Positions 43,498 to 54,231 of a DNA stretch of 64,000 nucleotides are shown here, in pieces. Location of the stretch: the NCBI RefSeq assembly GCF_014203855.1, contig NZ_JACHJV010000001.1, positions 2,790,001-2,854,000 on the forward strand, given 5' to 3'. Origin of the DNA: Kitasatospora kifunensis (GTDB lineage Bacteria; Actinomycetota; Actinomycetes; Streptomycetales; Streptomycetaceae). A program made the translations under genes and the position numbers. Each line of letters starts with the position of its first letter. The first letter of the stretch is position 1. The notes beneath the pieces are model-generated. The model was not told the DNA's origin, searched no databases, and saw only the letters and a program-made list of their open reading frames with translations.

Positions 43498-45002
43498 AGT
43501 GCCGGTGCCTCCTCCAGCAGGGTGTGCCCCCACTTGTCGTTGAGTGCGGCCTCGACGGCGCCGCCCACGCGGTACAGGCGGTCGTCCGCCATCGCGGGCG
43601 CGATGATCTGCAGGCCGACCGGGAGATTGTCCTCCGGAGCCAGACCGCAGGGCAGCGACATGGCCGCGTTGCCCGCGAGGTTCGAGGGGATGGTGCACAG
43701 GTCGGCCAGGTACATCGCCATCGGGTCGTCGGCGCGCTCGCCGATCGGGAAGGCGGTGGTCGGGGTGGTCGGCGAGACCAGCACGTCGACGCCGGCGAAG
43801 GCCGCGTCGAAATCGCGCGAGATCAGGGTGCGGACCTTCTGGGCCGAGCCGTAGTACGCGTCGTAGTACCCGGAGGAGAGCGCGTAGGTGCCCAGGATGA
43901 TGCGGCGCTTGACCTCGGGGCCGAAGCCGGCCTCGCGGGTGAGCGCGGTGACCTGCTCGGCGGAGGCGATGCCGTCGTCGCCGACCCGCAGGCCGTAGCG
44001 CATCGCGTCGAAGCGGGCCAGGTTGGAGGAGGCCTCGCTCGGCGCGATCAGGTAGTACGCCGGCAGCGCCAGGGTGAAGGACGGGCAGGAGACCTCGACG
44101 ACCTCCGCGCCCAGCTCGCGCAGCAGCTCCACGCTCTCGTTGAAGCGCTGCATGACGCCGGCCTGGTAGCCCTCGCCGGCGAACTCCTTGACCACGCCGA
44201 TCCGCATGCCGCGCACGTCGCGCTGCTTGGCGGCGGCGACCACGGCCGGCACCGGCGCGTCGATCGAGGTGGAGTCCAGCGGGTCGTAGCCGGCGATCGC
44301 CTCGTGCAGCAGCGCCGCGTCCAGCACGGTGCGGGCGCACGGGCCGCCCTGGTCGAGCGAGGAGGAGAAGGCGACCAGGCCGTAACGGGAGACCGAGCCG
44401 TAGGTGGGCTTGACGCCGACCGTGCCGGTGACGGCGCCGGGCTGGCGGATCGAGCCGCCGGTGTCGGTGCCGATCGCGAGCGGGGCCTCGAAGGCGGCCA
44501 GCGCGGCCGCCGAGCCGCCGCCGGAGCCGCCGGGGATCCGGGACAGGTCCCAGGGGTTGCCGGTGGTGCCGTAGGCGGAGTTCTCGGTGGAGGAGCCCAT
44601 CGCGAACTCGTCCATGTTGGTCTTGCCCAGGATGACCACGCCCGCGTCCTTCAGACGGGACGTCAGGGTCGCGTCGTAGGGCGGGATCCAGCCTTCGAGG
44701 ATCTTGGAACCGCAGGTGGTGGGGACGCCCTTGGTGGTGAAGACGTCCTTGAGCGCGAGCGGCACGCCGGCCAGCGGGCCGAGCTCCTCGCCCTTGGCGC
44801 GCTTGTCGTCCACCGCGCGGGCCGCGGCCAGCGCGCCCTCGGTGTCCACGTGCAGGAAGGCGTTGACCTTCTTGTCGACGGCGTCGATCCGGTCCAGGTG
44901 AGCCTGGGCCACCTCGACCGCGCTGACCGTGCCGGCCGCGACGGCGGCGGCGGTCTCAGCGGCTGTCCACTTGGTAACGGGGGCCTTGGTGAGTTCGGTC
45001 AT
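43494..45002 (-). CDS. gatA: Asp-tRNA(Asn)/Glu-tRNA(Gln) amidotransferase subunit A
   Basis: 502 residues, amidase-signature enzyme that releases ammonia from glutamine. The Ser-cisSer-Lys triad is visible: Lys in [11 protein letters not shown] near residue 83, Ser in [12 protein letters not shown] near 160, and Ser in [12 protein letters not shown] near 183. ATG start at 45002, six bases after the gatC stop. It is followed by the overlapping small membrane protein gene. Confidence 0.97.
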   Translation of the reverse strand: MTELTKAPVTKWTAAETAAAVAAGTVSAVEVAQAHLDRIDAVDKKVNAFLHVDTEGALAAARAVDDKRAKGEELGPLAGVPLALKDVFTTKGVPTTCGSKILEGWIPPYDATLTSRLKDAGVVILGKTNMDEFAMGSSTENSAYGTTGNPWDLSRIPGGSGGGSAAALAAFEAPLAIGTDTGGSIRQPGAVTGTVGVKPTYGSVSRYGLVAFSSSLDQGGPCARTVLDAALLHEAIAGYDPLDSTSIDAPVPAVVAAAKQRDVRGMRIGVVKEFAGEGYQAGVMQRFNESVELLRELGAEVVEVSCPSFTLALPAYYLIAPSEASSNLARFDAMRYGLRVGDDGIASAEQVTALTREAGFGPEVKRRIILGTYALSSGYYDAYYGSAQKVRTLISRDFDAAFAGVDVLVSPTTPTTAFPIGERADDPMAMYLADLCTIPSNLAGNAAMSLPCGLAPEDNLPVGLQIIAPAMADDRLYRVGGAVEAALNDKWGHTLLEEAPAL

Positions 45003-45008
45003 CGGTGC

Positions 45009-45305
45009 TCAGTCCTCCCCGAGGATCTGCGGGACGCGGAAACGCTGCTCCTCGGCGGCCGGCGCGCCGGACAGCGCCTGCTCGGGCGTGAGCGAGGGGC
45101 GCACCTCGTCCGCGCGCATGACGTTGGTCAGCGGCAGCGGGTGGGAGGTCGGCGGAACGTCCGCTCCGGCGACCTCGGAAACGCGGGCGACCGCGCCGAT
45201 GATCACGTCCAGCTGCTCGGCGAAGTGGTCCAGCTCCTCCGCCTGCAACTCCAGACGCGACAGCCGGGCGAGGTGGGCGACCTCCTCGCGCGTGATGCCA
45301 GGCAT
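45009..45305 (-). CDS. gatC: Asp-tRNA(Asn)/Glu-tRNA(Gln) amidotransferase subunit C
   Basis: 98 residues from the ATG at 45305 ([20 protein letters not shown]), with GAGG nine bases upstream; the frame to 45428 is only an extension. It stabilises the GatA-GatB complex. The family pattern [14 protein letters not shown], then a long linker and the end RVPQIL, is complete. First gene of the gat operon. Confidence 0.95.
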   Translation of the reverse strand: MPGITREEVAHLARLSRLELQAEELDHFAEQLDVIIGAVARVSEVAGADVPPTSHPLPLTNVMRADEVRPSLTPEQALSGAPAAEEQRFRVPQILGED

Positions 45306-45620
45306 GCAGCGATCCTCAAGGTGAGTTCTGATGAGGCCGGCGCCGCCCGGTGGGGCGAACACCGACCCGGACGGGGACCGGCGGGCAGGGCCGCGCCGGT
45401 CGTCCGTCCTCTTGTCTGTGTTGACCATCCTAGTGCCGCGTCAGGCAGCCTTCGCCCGTCAAGGAGCGGCGTCCGGTGCGTGCTCTCGGCGTTCCGGCCG
45501 GAAGCCCTCGTACTGGACGTACTTGGGCTTTCGGCCGGTGCGGCGAGAGTGCGTGCCGGGCGTCGCGACGGGGCGAAGGTTGCCTGACGCGGCGCTAAGG
45601 GGCGCCGGATGTCGCGGGCG
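45306..45620. other. intergenic region between gatC and the RmdB-like gene
   Basis: The 315 bases contain no gene. More than half is the MITE-like palindrome at 45431-45597. The rest (45306-45430) must hold the gatC promoter, which I cannot place. Confidence 0.45.
45431..45597. mobile_element. 167-bp palindromic MITE-like repeat, full-length copy
   Basis: The termini tagtgccgcgtcaggca and tgcctgacgcggcgcta are inverted repeats with 16 of 17 matches. The whole element is an imperfect palindrome with arms of about 80 bp (inner arms around ttccggccggaagccc and gggctttcggccgg, centre gtactggacgtac). There is no coding capacity. A shorter relative lies at 59644-59711. This is the structure expected of a non-autonomous element moved in trans. 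Confidence 0.6.
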
Positions 45621-47603
45621 TTACTGCGGGGTGGTGGGGGCCTCGGTGGGCGGGCTCAGCGGCTCGCCGGGCAGGCCGGGGTAGCGCAGTTCGGCCTGCC
45701 CGGTCCAGCGTTCCAGGTGGGTGAGCCGCTCGGCGGAGGGCGGTCCGGTGCGGTGCACCCGCAGCCAAGCGGTGGCCTGGTCGGCGGGCAGCGCGGCCGA
45801 GACCAGCCACCCCTGCACCGCGTCCACGCCCAGGCCGTGCAGGCGCTCCCAGGTCTCGTCGTCCTCCACGCCCTCGGCCACCACGGTCAGGCCCAGCGAG
45901 TGGGCGAGCTCCACCGAGCAGCGCACCACCGCCGCGTCGTGGTCGTCGGCGACCATCCGGGAGACGAAGGAGCGGTCGATCTTCAGTTCGCCGACCGGCA
46001 GGCTGCGCAGGCGCACCAGCGAGGAGTGGCCGGTGCCGAAGTCGTCCAGCGACATCCCCACGCCGTGCCGGCGCAGCTCGGCCAGGGTGTCGGCGGCCCG
46101 CCGCGAGTCGTCGAGCAGCAGCCGCTCGGTGATCTCCAGCTGCAGCGCGTGGGCGGGGACCTGATGGCGGCACAGGTGGCCGGCGACCCGCTCGGCGAAG
46201 CCGGGGTTGAGCACGTCGCGCGGCGAGACGTTGACGGCCACCTGCACCTGCAGGCCCTGCCCGCGCCAGGCGGCGAGCTGGCCGATCGCGGCCTCCAGCA
46301 CGTAGTCGGTGAGCCGGGGCATCAGACCACTGGACTCGGCCAGGCCCACGAACTCGTCCGGGGAGACCTTGCCGCGCCCGGGCCGCTCCCAGCGCAACAG
46401 CGCCTCCAGGCCAACCACCCGGCCGTCGAAGGCCACCTTGGGCTGGTAGTGCAGCTGCACCTCACCGGTCTCAAGAGCCCGGCGCAGGTCGCCGAGCAGG
46501 CCGATCCGGTAGGGGGTGTCGGCGTCCTGCGAGTGGTCGTACCGCTCGACGCCGGTGCGCCCGCGCTGGGCGTGACCCATCGCGACGTCCGCGCGGCGCA
46601 GCAACGATTCTGCGTCACCCGCGTGCTGCGGGTAGACGCAGACACCGGCGCTGGCCTCCAGCACCAGCAGCAGGCCGTCGAGGCGGATCGGCGCCGCGAG
46701 TTCGGCGATCAGCGCCTGGGCCAGCCGCTCCAGGGTGTCGGCCTGGCCGACACCCGGCAGCAGGACGGCGAACTCGTCCCCGCCCATCCGGGCCACCACC
46801 GCGCGGCGGGCGTGCTCGGCGACGGGCGGCAGGCCGGCCAGCAGCTCCTCGGTCTCCCGACGGCGGTCGGCGGCGCCCAGCGAGCCCAGCGGGACGGGCG
46901 GCAGGGCGGCGAGCGGCGGACGCGCCGGGATGGCGGGGGGCGCGCCGAGCGGCAGCGGCGGGCTGGGTGGGTACGGCGGGGCGGGCGGGCCGGGCTGGCC
47001 CGACGGGTACGGCTGTCCGGACGGGTACGGCGGGCCGGGCTGAGGGGGCAGGCCGGGCAGGTACAGCGGGCCGGCGGCGGTGGTCGGCGGTGGTGCTCCG
47101 GCGTCGCCCCGGGCGGGCGGGGCCGCGCCTGGCCCGGCCCCCGGCGCGGCCGGGTGGGCGTCCAGCTGGCCGCCGCGCAGCACGCGGTGCAGCCGGCGGC
47201 CGATGTGCACGAGTAAGCGGTCGCCGGCGGCATGCCCGAGGGTGTCGTTCAACGACCGGAACCGATCGAGATCGAGCAGAATCAGCCCGACGCTGTACCC
47301 GTCCTCGGCCTCGTGCTCGGCGATCGCCTCCTGCGCGGCCAAGAGCAGGGCATGACGGTTCGGCAGGCCGGTCAGTGGGTCGGTGAGTTGGTCCCTGGCC
47401 CGATCACGGGCGATCCGCCAGGCCGCCACCAGGACGGCCATCGGGACCGCGAAGAGCGGCAGCAGCTCGGGCTCGTACCGGCTGACCAGGACGGCCAGCG
47501 GGATGAGCGGAGCGGCCCCGGCCAGCAGGATGCCGAGAAGCAGGACCGCGCCCGCCACCCCCTGCGGCGGACGCGTCAGTGCGCCGCCGGTCGTACGATC
47601 CAT
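45621..47603 (-). CDS. rmdB: membrane GGDEF-EAL c-di-GMP protein, RmdB-like
   Basis: 660 residues, ATG at 47603 after GGAGGACAGG. Two TM segments near residues 16-65, then GGDEF and EAL. GGDEF begins DPLTGLPNRHALLL near 75 and has an intact MGGDEFAVLLP near 275, but a roughly 110-residue Pro/Gly/Ala-rich insert separates LLVHIGRRLHRVLRGG from it. The EAL domain is complete: VGLEALLRWERPG, LQLEITERLLL, LDDFGTGHSS, ELKIDRSFV and AVQGWLVS, so phosphodiesterase activity is likely. Position next to ligA and the gat genes matches RmdB (SCO5495 from memory), a membrane PDE affecting Streptomyces development. The gene ends 24 bases from the MITE-like repeat. Confidence 0.87.
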   Translation of the reverse strand: MDRTTGGALTRPPQGVAGAVLLLGILLAGAAPLIPLAVLVSRYEPELLPLFAVPMAVLVAAWRIARDRARDQLTDPLTGLPNRHALLLAAQEAIAEHEAEDGYSVGLILLDLDRFRSLNDTLGHAAGDRLLVHIGRRLHRVLRGGQLDAHPAAPGAGPGAAPPARGDAGAPPPTTAAGPLYLPGLPPQPGPPYPSGQPYPSGQPGPPAPPYPPSPPLPLGAPPAIPARPPLAALPPVPLGSLGAADRRRETEELLAGLPPVAEHARRAVVARMGGDEFAVLLPGVGQADTLERLAQALIAELAAPIRLDGLLLVLEASAGVCVYPQHAGDAESLLRRADVAMGHAQRGRTGVERYDHSQDADTPYRIGLLGDLRRALETGEVQLHYQPKVAFDGRVVGLEALLRWERPGRGKVSPDEFVGLAESSGLMPRLTDYVLEAAIGQLAAWRGQGLQVQVAVNVSPRDVLNPGFAERVAGHLCRHQVPAHALQLEITERLLLDDSRRAADTLAELRRHGVGMSLDDFGTGHSSLVRLRSLPVGELKIDRSFVSRMVADDHDAAVVRCSVELAHSLGLTVVAEGVEDDETWERLHGLGVDAVQGWLVSAALPADQATAWLRVHRTGPPSAERLTHLERWTGQAELRYPGLPGEPLSPPTEAPTTPQ

Positions 47604-47928
47604 ACGCCCTGTCCTCCGTCAGGCCCGCCCCCGCCAGGCCGCATCGCGGCTGGAACCGACCCGAAGAACAGTCGGTCCTGACACTCCTGATCACGTGCCA
47701 GTCGGTCTCAGCCGGGAAACGCCCCCTGTCGACGCCTCGGACCCGGTGCCCCCGTCCTGCTGACACACTGTTGCGCTCCAGGGTAAATCCGCCCTCGACC
47801 CGAGGGCGGACTTTCGGTCATCCGGGAGCACGCCAGCACGGGTCCGGCGCCACACAGTGACACGATGCCCCCTTTACGCGCCCACCACCCTGGTGACGGG
47901 GCATCAGCACGATAACAAGAGGGACACG
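47604..47928 (-). other. intergenic region between ligA and the RmdB-like gene
   Basis: 325 bases with no supported gene. It contains the ligA terminator at 47788-47810 and presumably the rmdB promoter between it and 47604, where no clear boxes are seen. Confidence 0.4.
47788..47810. terminator. terminator of ligA, symmetrical
   Basis: A perfect 10-bp inverted repeat (47788-47797 with 47801-47810, 3-nt loop) flanked by AAA and TTT on the two sides, about 120 nt past the ligA stop. Confidence 0.7.
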
Positions 47929-50286
<2,358 letters not shown>

Positions 50287-50300
50287 CTACTCCGGGTGGC

Positions 50301-50411
50301 GAGCCTGCGCCACGACGTCCTGATAGCGGTGACACTACCGGGCAGGTCGGACACTGCCCCTGATTGGCCGGCGGGCAGATCGAGGGAAGGCACTGCCGCC
50401 TCACCGATCAC
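50301..50411 (-). pseudogene. remnant of a MetE-like gene
   Basis: This 111-bp stretch aligns with 54329-54451 inside the intact MetE-like gene: the first 53 bases match at 46 positions by eye. Translated on the minus strand it gives VIGEAAVPSLDLPAGQ... SDLPGSVTAIRTSWRRL, against VIGEAVEAGTVFLAG... SDPAGNVTGVRTLWRRL in the intact protein. A 12-base length difference and several changes show decay. It marks the other flank of the 3.9-kb accessory island and indicates an earlier duplication or insertion at this gene. Confidence 0.6.
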
Positions 50412-50503
50412 GCAACGTACAGAAGCCAGGCGAGTCCAGGGCGCCCGGAACTGGCAATGTGCGTGCCGCAGGCCCGCCGCACCCCTAGCGGCGGCAGGAG
50501 ATG

Positions 50504-50549
50504 GACAAGGCCCCCGAGCGCTCAACCGGCTGCGCTCGGGGGCCTTGTC
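50504..50549 (-). terminator. terminator of the XRE-DUF397 unit
   Basis: A perfect 17-bp inverted repeat (50504-50520 with 50533-50549, 12-nt loop), the strongest hairpin of the window, 10 nt past the DUF397 gene stop. Confidence 0.8.
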
Positions 50550-50558
50550 GCCCGATGG

Positions 50559-50894
50559 TCAGATCGCCAGGGCGGCAATCTCCTTGCGGACGGCCTCGAT
50601 CGCGAGGCTGGCGTCGCCGGCCTCCAGCGCCTTGAGGACAGCGAGCCGGACCTCCTCGCCGAAGTAGAACCGCGAGTCCCGGCCGAGCGCGATCTCGATC
50701 AGCACGGCGATGCGCTCGCCCTTGTCGAACGCGAGGTAGTCGAGGTCCGGGCGCTTGGTGTCGCCCACCCACACATCGCCGTTGGGGAACTCGGCGACGT
50801 CGACGCAGTTGTTGGTGTCCAGCGAGGCACGCGGCTTGCCCCAGCCTTCGAGGCTCTCAGAGACGTCGTGACTGTAGGGGTCGTGCTGGTCCAT
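50559..50894 (-). CDS. DUF397 protein of a WhiJ-type cluster
   Basis: 111 residues. The DUF397 pattern is clear: W-G-K near residue 18, then SLDTNNCVDVAEFPNGDVWVGDTKRPD, followed by a non-typical helical C-terminus RLAVLKALEAGDASLAIEAV. DUF397 proteins accompany XRE regulators of the WhiJ/AbaA type in streptomycetes and probably bind or antagonise them. The ATG overlaps the stop codon of the XRE gene by one base, so the two are coupled. It is longer than the usual 60-80 residues because of the extra C-terminal segment. Confidence 0.85.
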   Translation of the reverse strand: MDQHDPYSHDVSESLEGWGKPRASLDTNNCVDVAEFPNGDVWVGDTKRPDLDYLAFDKGERIAVLIEIALGRDSRFYFGEEVRLAVLKALEAGDASLAIEAVRKEIAALAI

Positions 50895-51733
50895 CAGCTG
50901 ATCTCTTTCAGTCGGGATTTGATCGCTGCGCCAGTGTCGCCGGGCGACAGCGCCAGCTTGCGAAGGCGCTTGAAGACGCGGTTGAAGCGGACGTTGTCGA
51001 TCGCCGACTCCCGAACGCTTCGATGACTCAGACCCTCGCTGAAGAGGTAGTAGGGCGTGTCGGGGGTGTCGAAGCTCAGGCGATCTACTCCGACGGCCCC
51101 GGGCCTTCCGAAGCGCCCCGCAGACGTGGGAACCATCCGGAGTTCGACGCTGTCCGGCAGACGCAGGAGGTGTTCCAGCTGATCTGCCATGACCTCGGCA
51201 TCGTTCGAGGAGTGCAGGGCAGCCTCGGAGAAGATCGAGTGAATGTGCAGGCTTCCGTCAAGCATCCTTCGCTGCCGCCCGCTCCGCATATCGAGGTACA
51301 GCTCGACGTCGTCGGCGCCTGGCGCGACCCAGCTGCTCTCGATGATCTCGCGCGCGTATTCCCGGCGTTGAAGCATCAGCCCGAACGTATCGTGCGTCAT
51401 CTCCTCTTGAAGGGTGGCCTTGGCTTCAACGGTGAGACGCCCTTCCAGGGCCGGTGAGATGAGGTGCTGGTACGGCGTCCACCAGACCTCGACACGGTCG
51501 TTGGCCAGCAGGCCCAGCAAGTCCTCGCGCTGCTCGCCGTCGATCTTGTAGTAGTCGAGCAGCCTGCCGAGTTCCTTCTCGCCGATCTGCCGCTTCCCGC
51601 GCTCGATCTTGCTGAGGTTGCCCGGGTCGATCCGGGCGCCGGCGCCGACGACATGCAGCGTTCGCCTGGCACGGATCGCCCGCAGTTCGGCTCCCAGCGC
51701 CTCGGCATTGACCGCCGACATGGTCTCGGACAC
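50894..51733 (-). CDS. XRE-family regulator with DUF5753 (WhiJ-type)
   Basis: 279 residues from GTG at 51733, six bases after GGGGA (a GTG at 51739 directly abuts the ribosome site). N-terminal helix-turn-helix (LRAIRARRTLHVVGAGARID then PGNLSKIERGKRQIGEKELG) and the DUF5753 domain (about 95-270) with VEAKATLQEEM, EDRTRL-like segment replaced by MLDGSLHIHSIFSEAAL, and SVELRMVPTSAGRFG. Such proteins with a DUF397 partner and a divergent RsbW-like ATPase form developmental control triads in streptomycetes. The divergent ATPase starts 230 bp away. Confidence 0.85.
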   Translation of the reverse strand: MSETMSAVNAEALGAELRAIRARRTLHVVGAGARIDPGNLSKIERGKRQIGEKELGRLLDYYKIDGEQREDLLGLLANDRVEVWWTPYQHLISPALEGRLTVEAKATLQEEMTHDTFGLMLQRREYAREIIESSWVAPGADDVELYLDMRSGRQRRMLDGSLHIHSIFSEAALHSSNDAEVMADQLEHLLRLPDSVELRMVPTSAGRFGRPGAVGVDRLSFDTPDTPYYLFSEGLSHRSVRESAIDNVRFNRVFKRLRKLALSPGDTGAAIKSRLKEIS

Positions 51734-51962
51734 ACGCACTCCCCTCTCTGGCTCGCCGTCAGTCTGGTTGCTGAGTCACCAAGTTGCAAGGCGCTCAAAA
51801 AATGGAAGACAACGATCGCCAAATTTGTCTTCCGTTTTGGCTTGCGCTTGACGTGCCATCAGGTCCACACTCGAACCCGCCACGCACCGGCATCAACCCA
51901 TCACGGTGCGTTCCTGACTCATGCGCGGTCGACTCCCGTCTTCCGTGCGGTTTGGAGGAGCA

Positions 51963-52451
51963 GTGGGCGCGGATCTCCACCACGACGTTCGCCCGAGTAG
52001 AAGCAGCACCTTCTCTGCTGTACCGGGGTTCGTGATACTCGCACGCGGCTTCGCGGTTGATGTCGCTCGATCGAGTGGCTGGAACGACGACTTCGCCCTC
52101 GGGCTGCTGGTCAGCGAGCTGGCCACCAACTCCATCCAGGCGAAGGCCTCCCTCTTCACGGTCACGGTCTTCGAGCCGTACGAGGACCAGTCCGGCCGCT
52201 ACTTGATGTTCGAGGTGGCGGACGACTGTCCGACTGTGCCCGCCCCGAAGCAGCGGATGCCGGAGGTCGTCGAAGGGCAGGTGCCGTCCGAGAACGGTCG
52301 GGGGCTGCCGCTGGTGGACGCCCTCTCCGAGTCGTGGCACGCGGAGAAGCGCGAGCACGGCAAGACCATCTGCGTCACGCTCAAGGAAGAACACCAGGCA
52401 GCGGCGCGCAGCCGCACTCTCTCGATTCGCCCCACGCCGTCCGTGGCGTAG
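51963..52451 (+). CDS. RsbW-like ATP-binding protein of a WhiJ-type cluster
   Basis: 162 residues from GTG at 51963, preceded by GGAGGA at ideal spacing; the frame to 51921 has no such site. HATPase_c_2 fold: N-box LLVSELATNSIQAKA near residue 60, FEVADDCPTVPAP near 90, and GRGLPLVDALSESWHAEK near 120. No TM or phosphoacceptor domain, so it resembles anti-sigma-factor or RsbA-like regulators. Together with the divergent XRE and DUF397 genes it makes the third part of a WhiJ/AbaA-type locus. The C-terminal 15 residues are unstructured. Confidence 0.8.
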   Translation: MGADLHHDVRPSRSSTFSAVPGFVILARGFAVDVARSSGWNDDFALGLLVSELATNSIQAKASLFTVTVFEPYEDQSGRYLMFEVADDCPTVPAPKQRMPEVVEGQVPSENGRGLPLVDALSESWHAEKREHGKTICVTLKEEHQAAARSRTLSIRPTPSVA

Positions 52452-52564
52452 CGCGGCCCTTCCCTCCCCCGCCGGAGCAGGTGGGATCGCACTCCCCCGC
52501 AGGCGCCAGCCGGGCGTTCCGTCGCGGGTGCTCGAAATCAGTGAACCAGTAAGGAGACACGGCC

Positions 52565-52828
52565 ATGTCGGCTGACCACGTCCCGATCGCCCGTACCCGG
52601 GCCACCACACCGGATGAGCCCTACGACCGCCTCGCGGCGAGCGCGCAACTGCGGCGCCTCGGCGAGTAGCTCGACCGGCAGGCCAAGTCCGGCGCGTCCT
52701 CCGAGGAGTTGGACGAGACCCACGCGCAGATGTCGACCGTGCACGAGCGCATGATCGCCGAGCTGTCCGACCCAACCCCCACCCGTGAGGGGGAGTCTCT
52801 GCCCGAGACCTGCGTCCCATCGTGGTGA
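52565..52828 (+). pseudogene. small gene interrupted by an in-frame amber codon
   Basis: ATG at 52565 has AAGGAG eight bases upstream. It reads MSADHVPIARTRATTPDEPY, then DRLAASAQLRRLGE, a TAG at 52667-52669, and continues in the same frame with LDRQAKSGASSEELDETHAQ and MSTVHERMIAELSDPTP to TGA at 52826-52828. A CAG-to-TAG change would restore an 87-residue helical protein. Genuine 34-residue product or readthrough are less likely alternatives. It follows the ATPase gene by 113 nt in the same direction. I do not recognise the family. Confidence 0.55.
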
Positions 52829-52881
52829 CCTGAACCAAGCGCAGCATTGGCAAGCAAGACCGCGTCGAAGGGAGTGACCTG

Positions 52882-54231
52882 ATGAAACGCCAGCGTGGAC
52901 ACAAAGCACTACTCGAACTGACGGCGGAACAGGTCATCGCCCTGGACGAGCAGGGTCATGCCGCGCGGGCGATGTGGAACCTGCTGCACGACTGGTGGAC
53001 GATGGCCGGGAAGTGCCCGCTTCGGCGCGCGTCCCTCGCCCTCGCCGATCAGCACATCCGGCAGGCCCGGAAGGAAATCCCGTGGCTGGCCACGCTCCCC
53101 GCGCAGGCCGCGCAGCAGGTGTTGAAGCAATACCACCGCGCTTGGATCAACTGCTGGGAAGGTCGCGCCGGTGCTCCGAACTTCAAGTCCCGTATTCGCT
53201 CGCGCATGTCCGTGGACGTGCCGCAGGGGCGGGACTTGCAGATCAGGCGCATCAGTCGCCGATGGGGCCAGTGCCGGGTACCCAAGCTCGGCCTGGTCCG
53301 GTTCCGCTGGACGAAGGATCTTCCCGGTGCCACCCGGAACGGCCCAGCCGGTCGCGTGACCGGCGCGCGCCTGGTCAAGGAAGCCTACGGATGGCACATC
53401 GTCTTCCGCACCGAGACCCTCATGGACGACGTCCAGCCGAAGAGCACCGGACGCATCGTCGGCATCGACCGGGGAATCACCGTCCCGCTCGCCCTGTCGG
53501 ACGGCACCGACCGCGACCACGGCCCCTGGCTCACCGCCGGCGAACGCAAGCGTCTCGTCCGGCTGGAACGCAAGGCCGCCCGCCAGCACCGCTCCCGTAA
53601 GCCCGGCCAGCCGACCAGCCGACGGCTGACCACAACCTACGACCAGATCGCCCGGTACCGCGCGACAGCCAAGCGCCGCGCCGCTGACTGGCAGCACAAG
53701 ACGACCACCGAGCTCGCCGATACCTTCATCGCCATTGGGATCGAAGACCTGGCCATTACCAACATGGTCAAGTCCGCCAAGGGAACCGTGGAGAACCCCG
53801 GCACCCGCGTCCGGCAGAAAGCCGGGCTCAACCGCGCCATCGCCGGGGAGGCGTGGGGCCGAACCGTCGAACTCCTGGCGTACAAGCTCACCGACCGGGG
53901 CGGACACCTGATCAAGGTTCCCGCCGCTGGAACCTCCCAGCGTTGCTCGGCCTGCGGAATCATCACTCCCGGCAATCGGGAGACACAGGCCCGATTCGCC
54001 TGCAAGGCCCGTGGCTGCGGATACACCGCCAACGCGGACACCAACGCCGCACGCAACATCGAACACGCCGCCGGACGGGCGGTGTCAGGACGTGGAGCCT
54101 TCCACTGCGAAGGCCGAGAAGCGTCAACCACCAACGACGTGCACCCCCGCGACGTTGAAATCTCCCGGCTTCAGCCGGAAGAGGAAGTCAATCCGGGTTG
54201 TCCACCAGGCTCTGGGCTCCCCTCACACTGA
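52882..54231 (+). CDS. tnpB: TnpB, RNA-guided nuclease of an IS200/IS605-type element
   Basis: 449 codons from ATG at 52882 with GGGAG eight bases upstream. RuvC residues are intact: D196 in GIDRGITVPLA, E288 in IGIEDLAI, D386 in NADTNAARNI. The zinc finger is CSAC then CKARGC near 355-380. The N-terminal WED-type region has NFKSRIRS. No tnpA is adjacent, so this is an IS1341-like solo element. The element right end falls at about 54191, so the last dozen codons and the stop codon come from the flanking gene. The 3' coding end should double as template for the guide (omega/re) RNA. It appears competent for nuclease function; mobility would need a TnpA in trans. Confidence 0.88.
   Translation: MKRQRGHKALLELTAEQVIALDEQGHAARAMWNLLHDWWTMAGKCPLRRASLALADQHIRQARKEIPWLATLPAQAAQQVLKQYHRAWINCWEGRAGAPNFKSRIRSRMSVDVPQGRDLQIRRISRRWGQCRVPKLGLVRFRWTKDLPGATRNGPAGRVTGARLVKEAYGWHIVFRTETLMDDVQPKSTGRIVGIDRGITVPLALSDGTDRDHGPWLTAGERKRLVRLERKAARQHRSRKPGQPTSRRLTTTYDQIARYRATAKRRAADWQHKTTTELADTFIAIGIEDLAITNMVKSAKGTVENPGTRVRQKAGLNRAIAGEAWGRTVELLAYKLTDRGGHLIKVPAAGTSQRCSACGIITPGNRETQARFACKARGCGYTANADTNAARNIEHAAGRAVSGRGAFHCEGREASTTNDVHPRDVEISRLQPEEEVNPGCPPGSGLPSH
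54090..54191 (+). ncRNA. candidate omega (re) RNA scaffold and right end of the TnpB element
   Basis: The 3' end of tnpB overlaps a region that ends in a compact hairpin (54165-54170 with 54173-54178, extended by CTC/GAG) followed by GAGGAAGTCAA at 54181-54191, the typical right end of IS1341-like elements. In characterised TnpB systems an RNA from this region binds TnpB, and the bases just beyond the right end act as guide. The 5' boundary given is only approximate. Confidence 0.4.

Noticed and set aside
52829..52881. Left end of the TnpB element
   Set aside because: No hairpin or target motif could be recognised in the 53 bases before tnpB, so no boundary is claimed.
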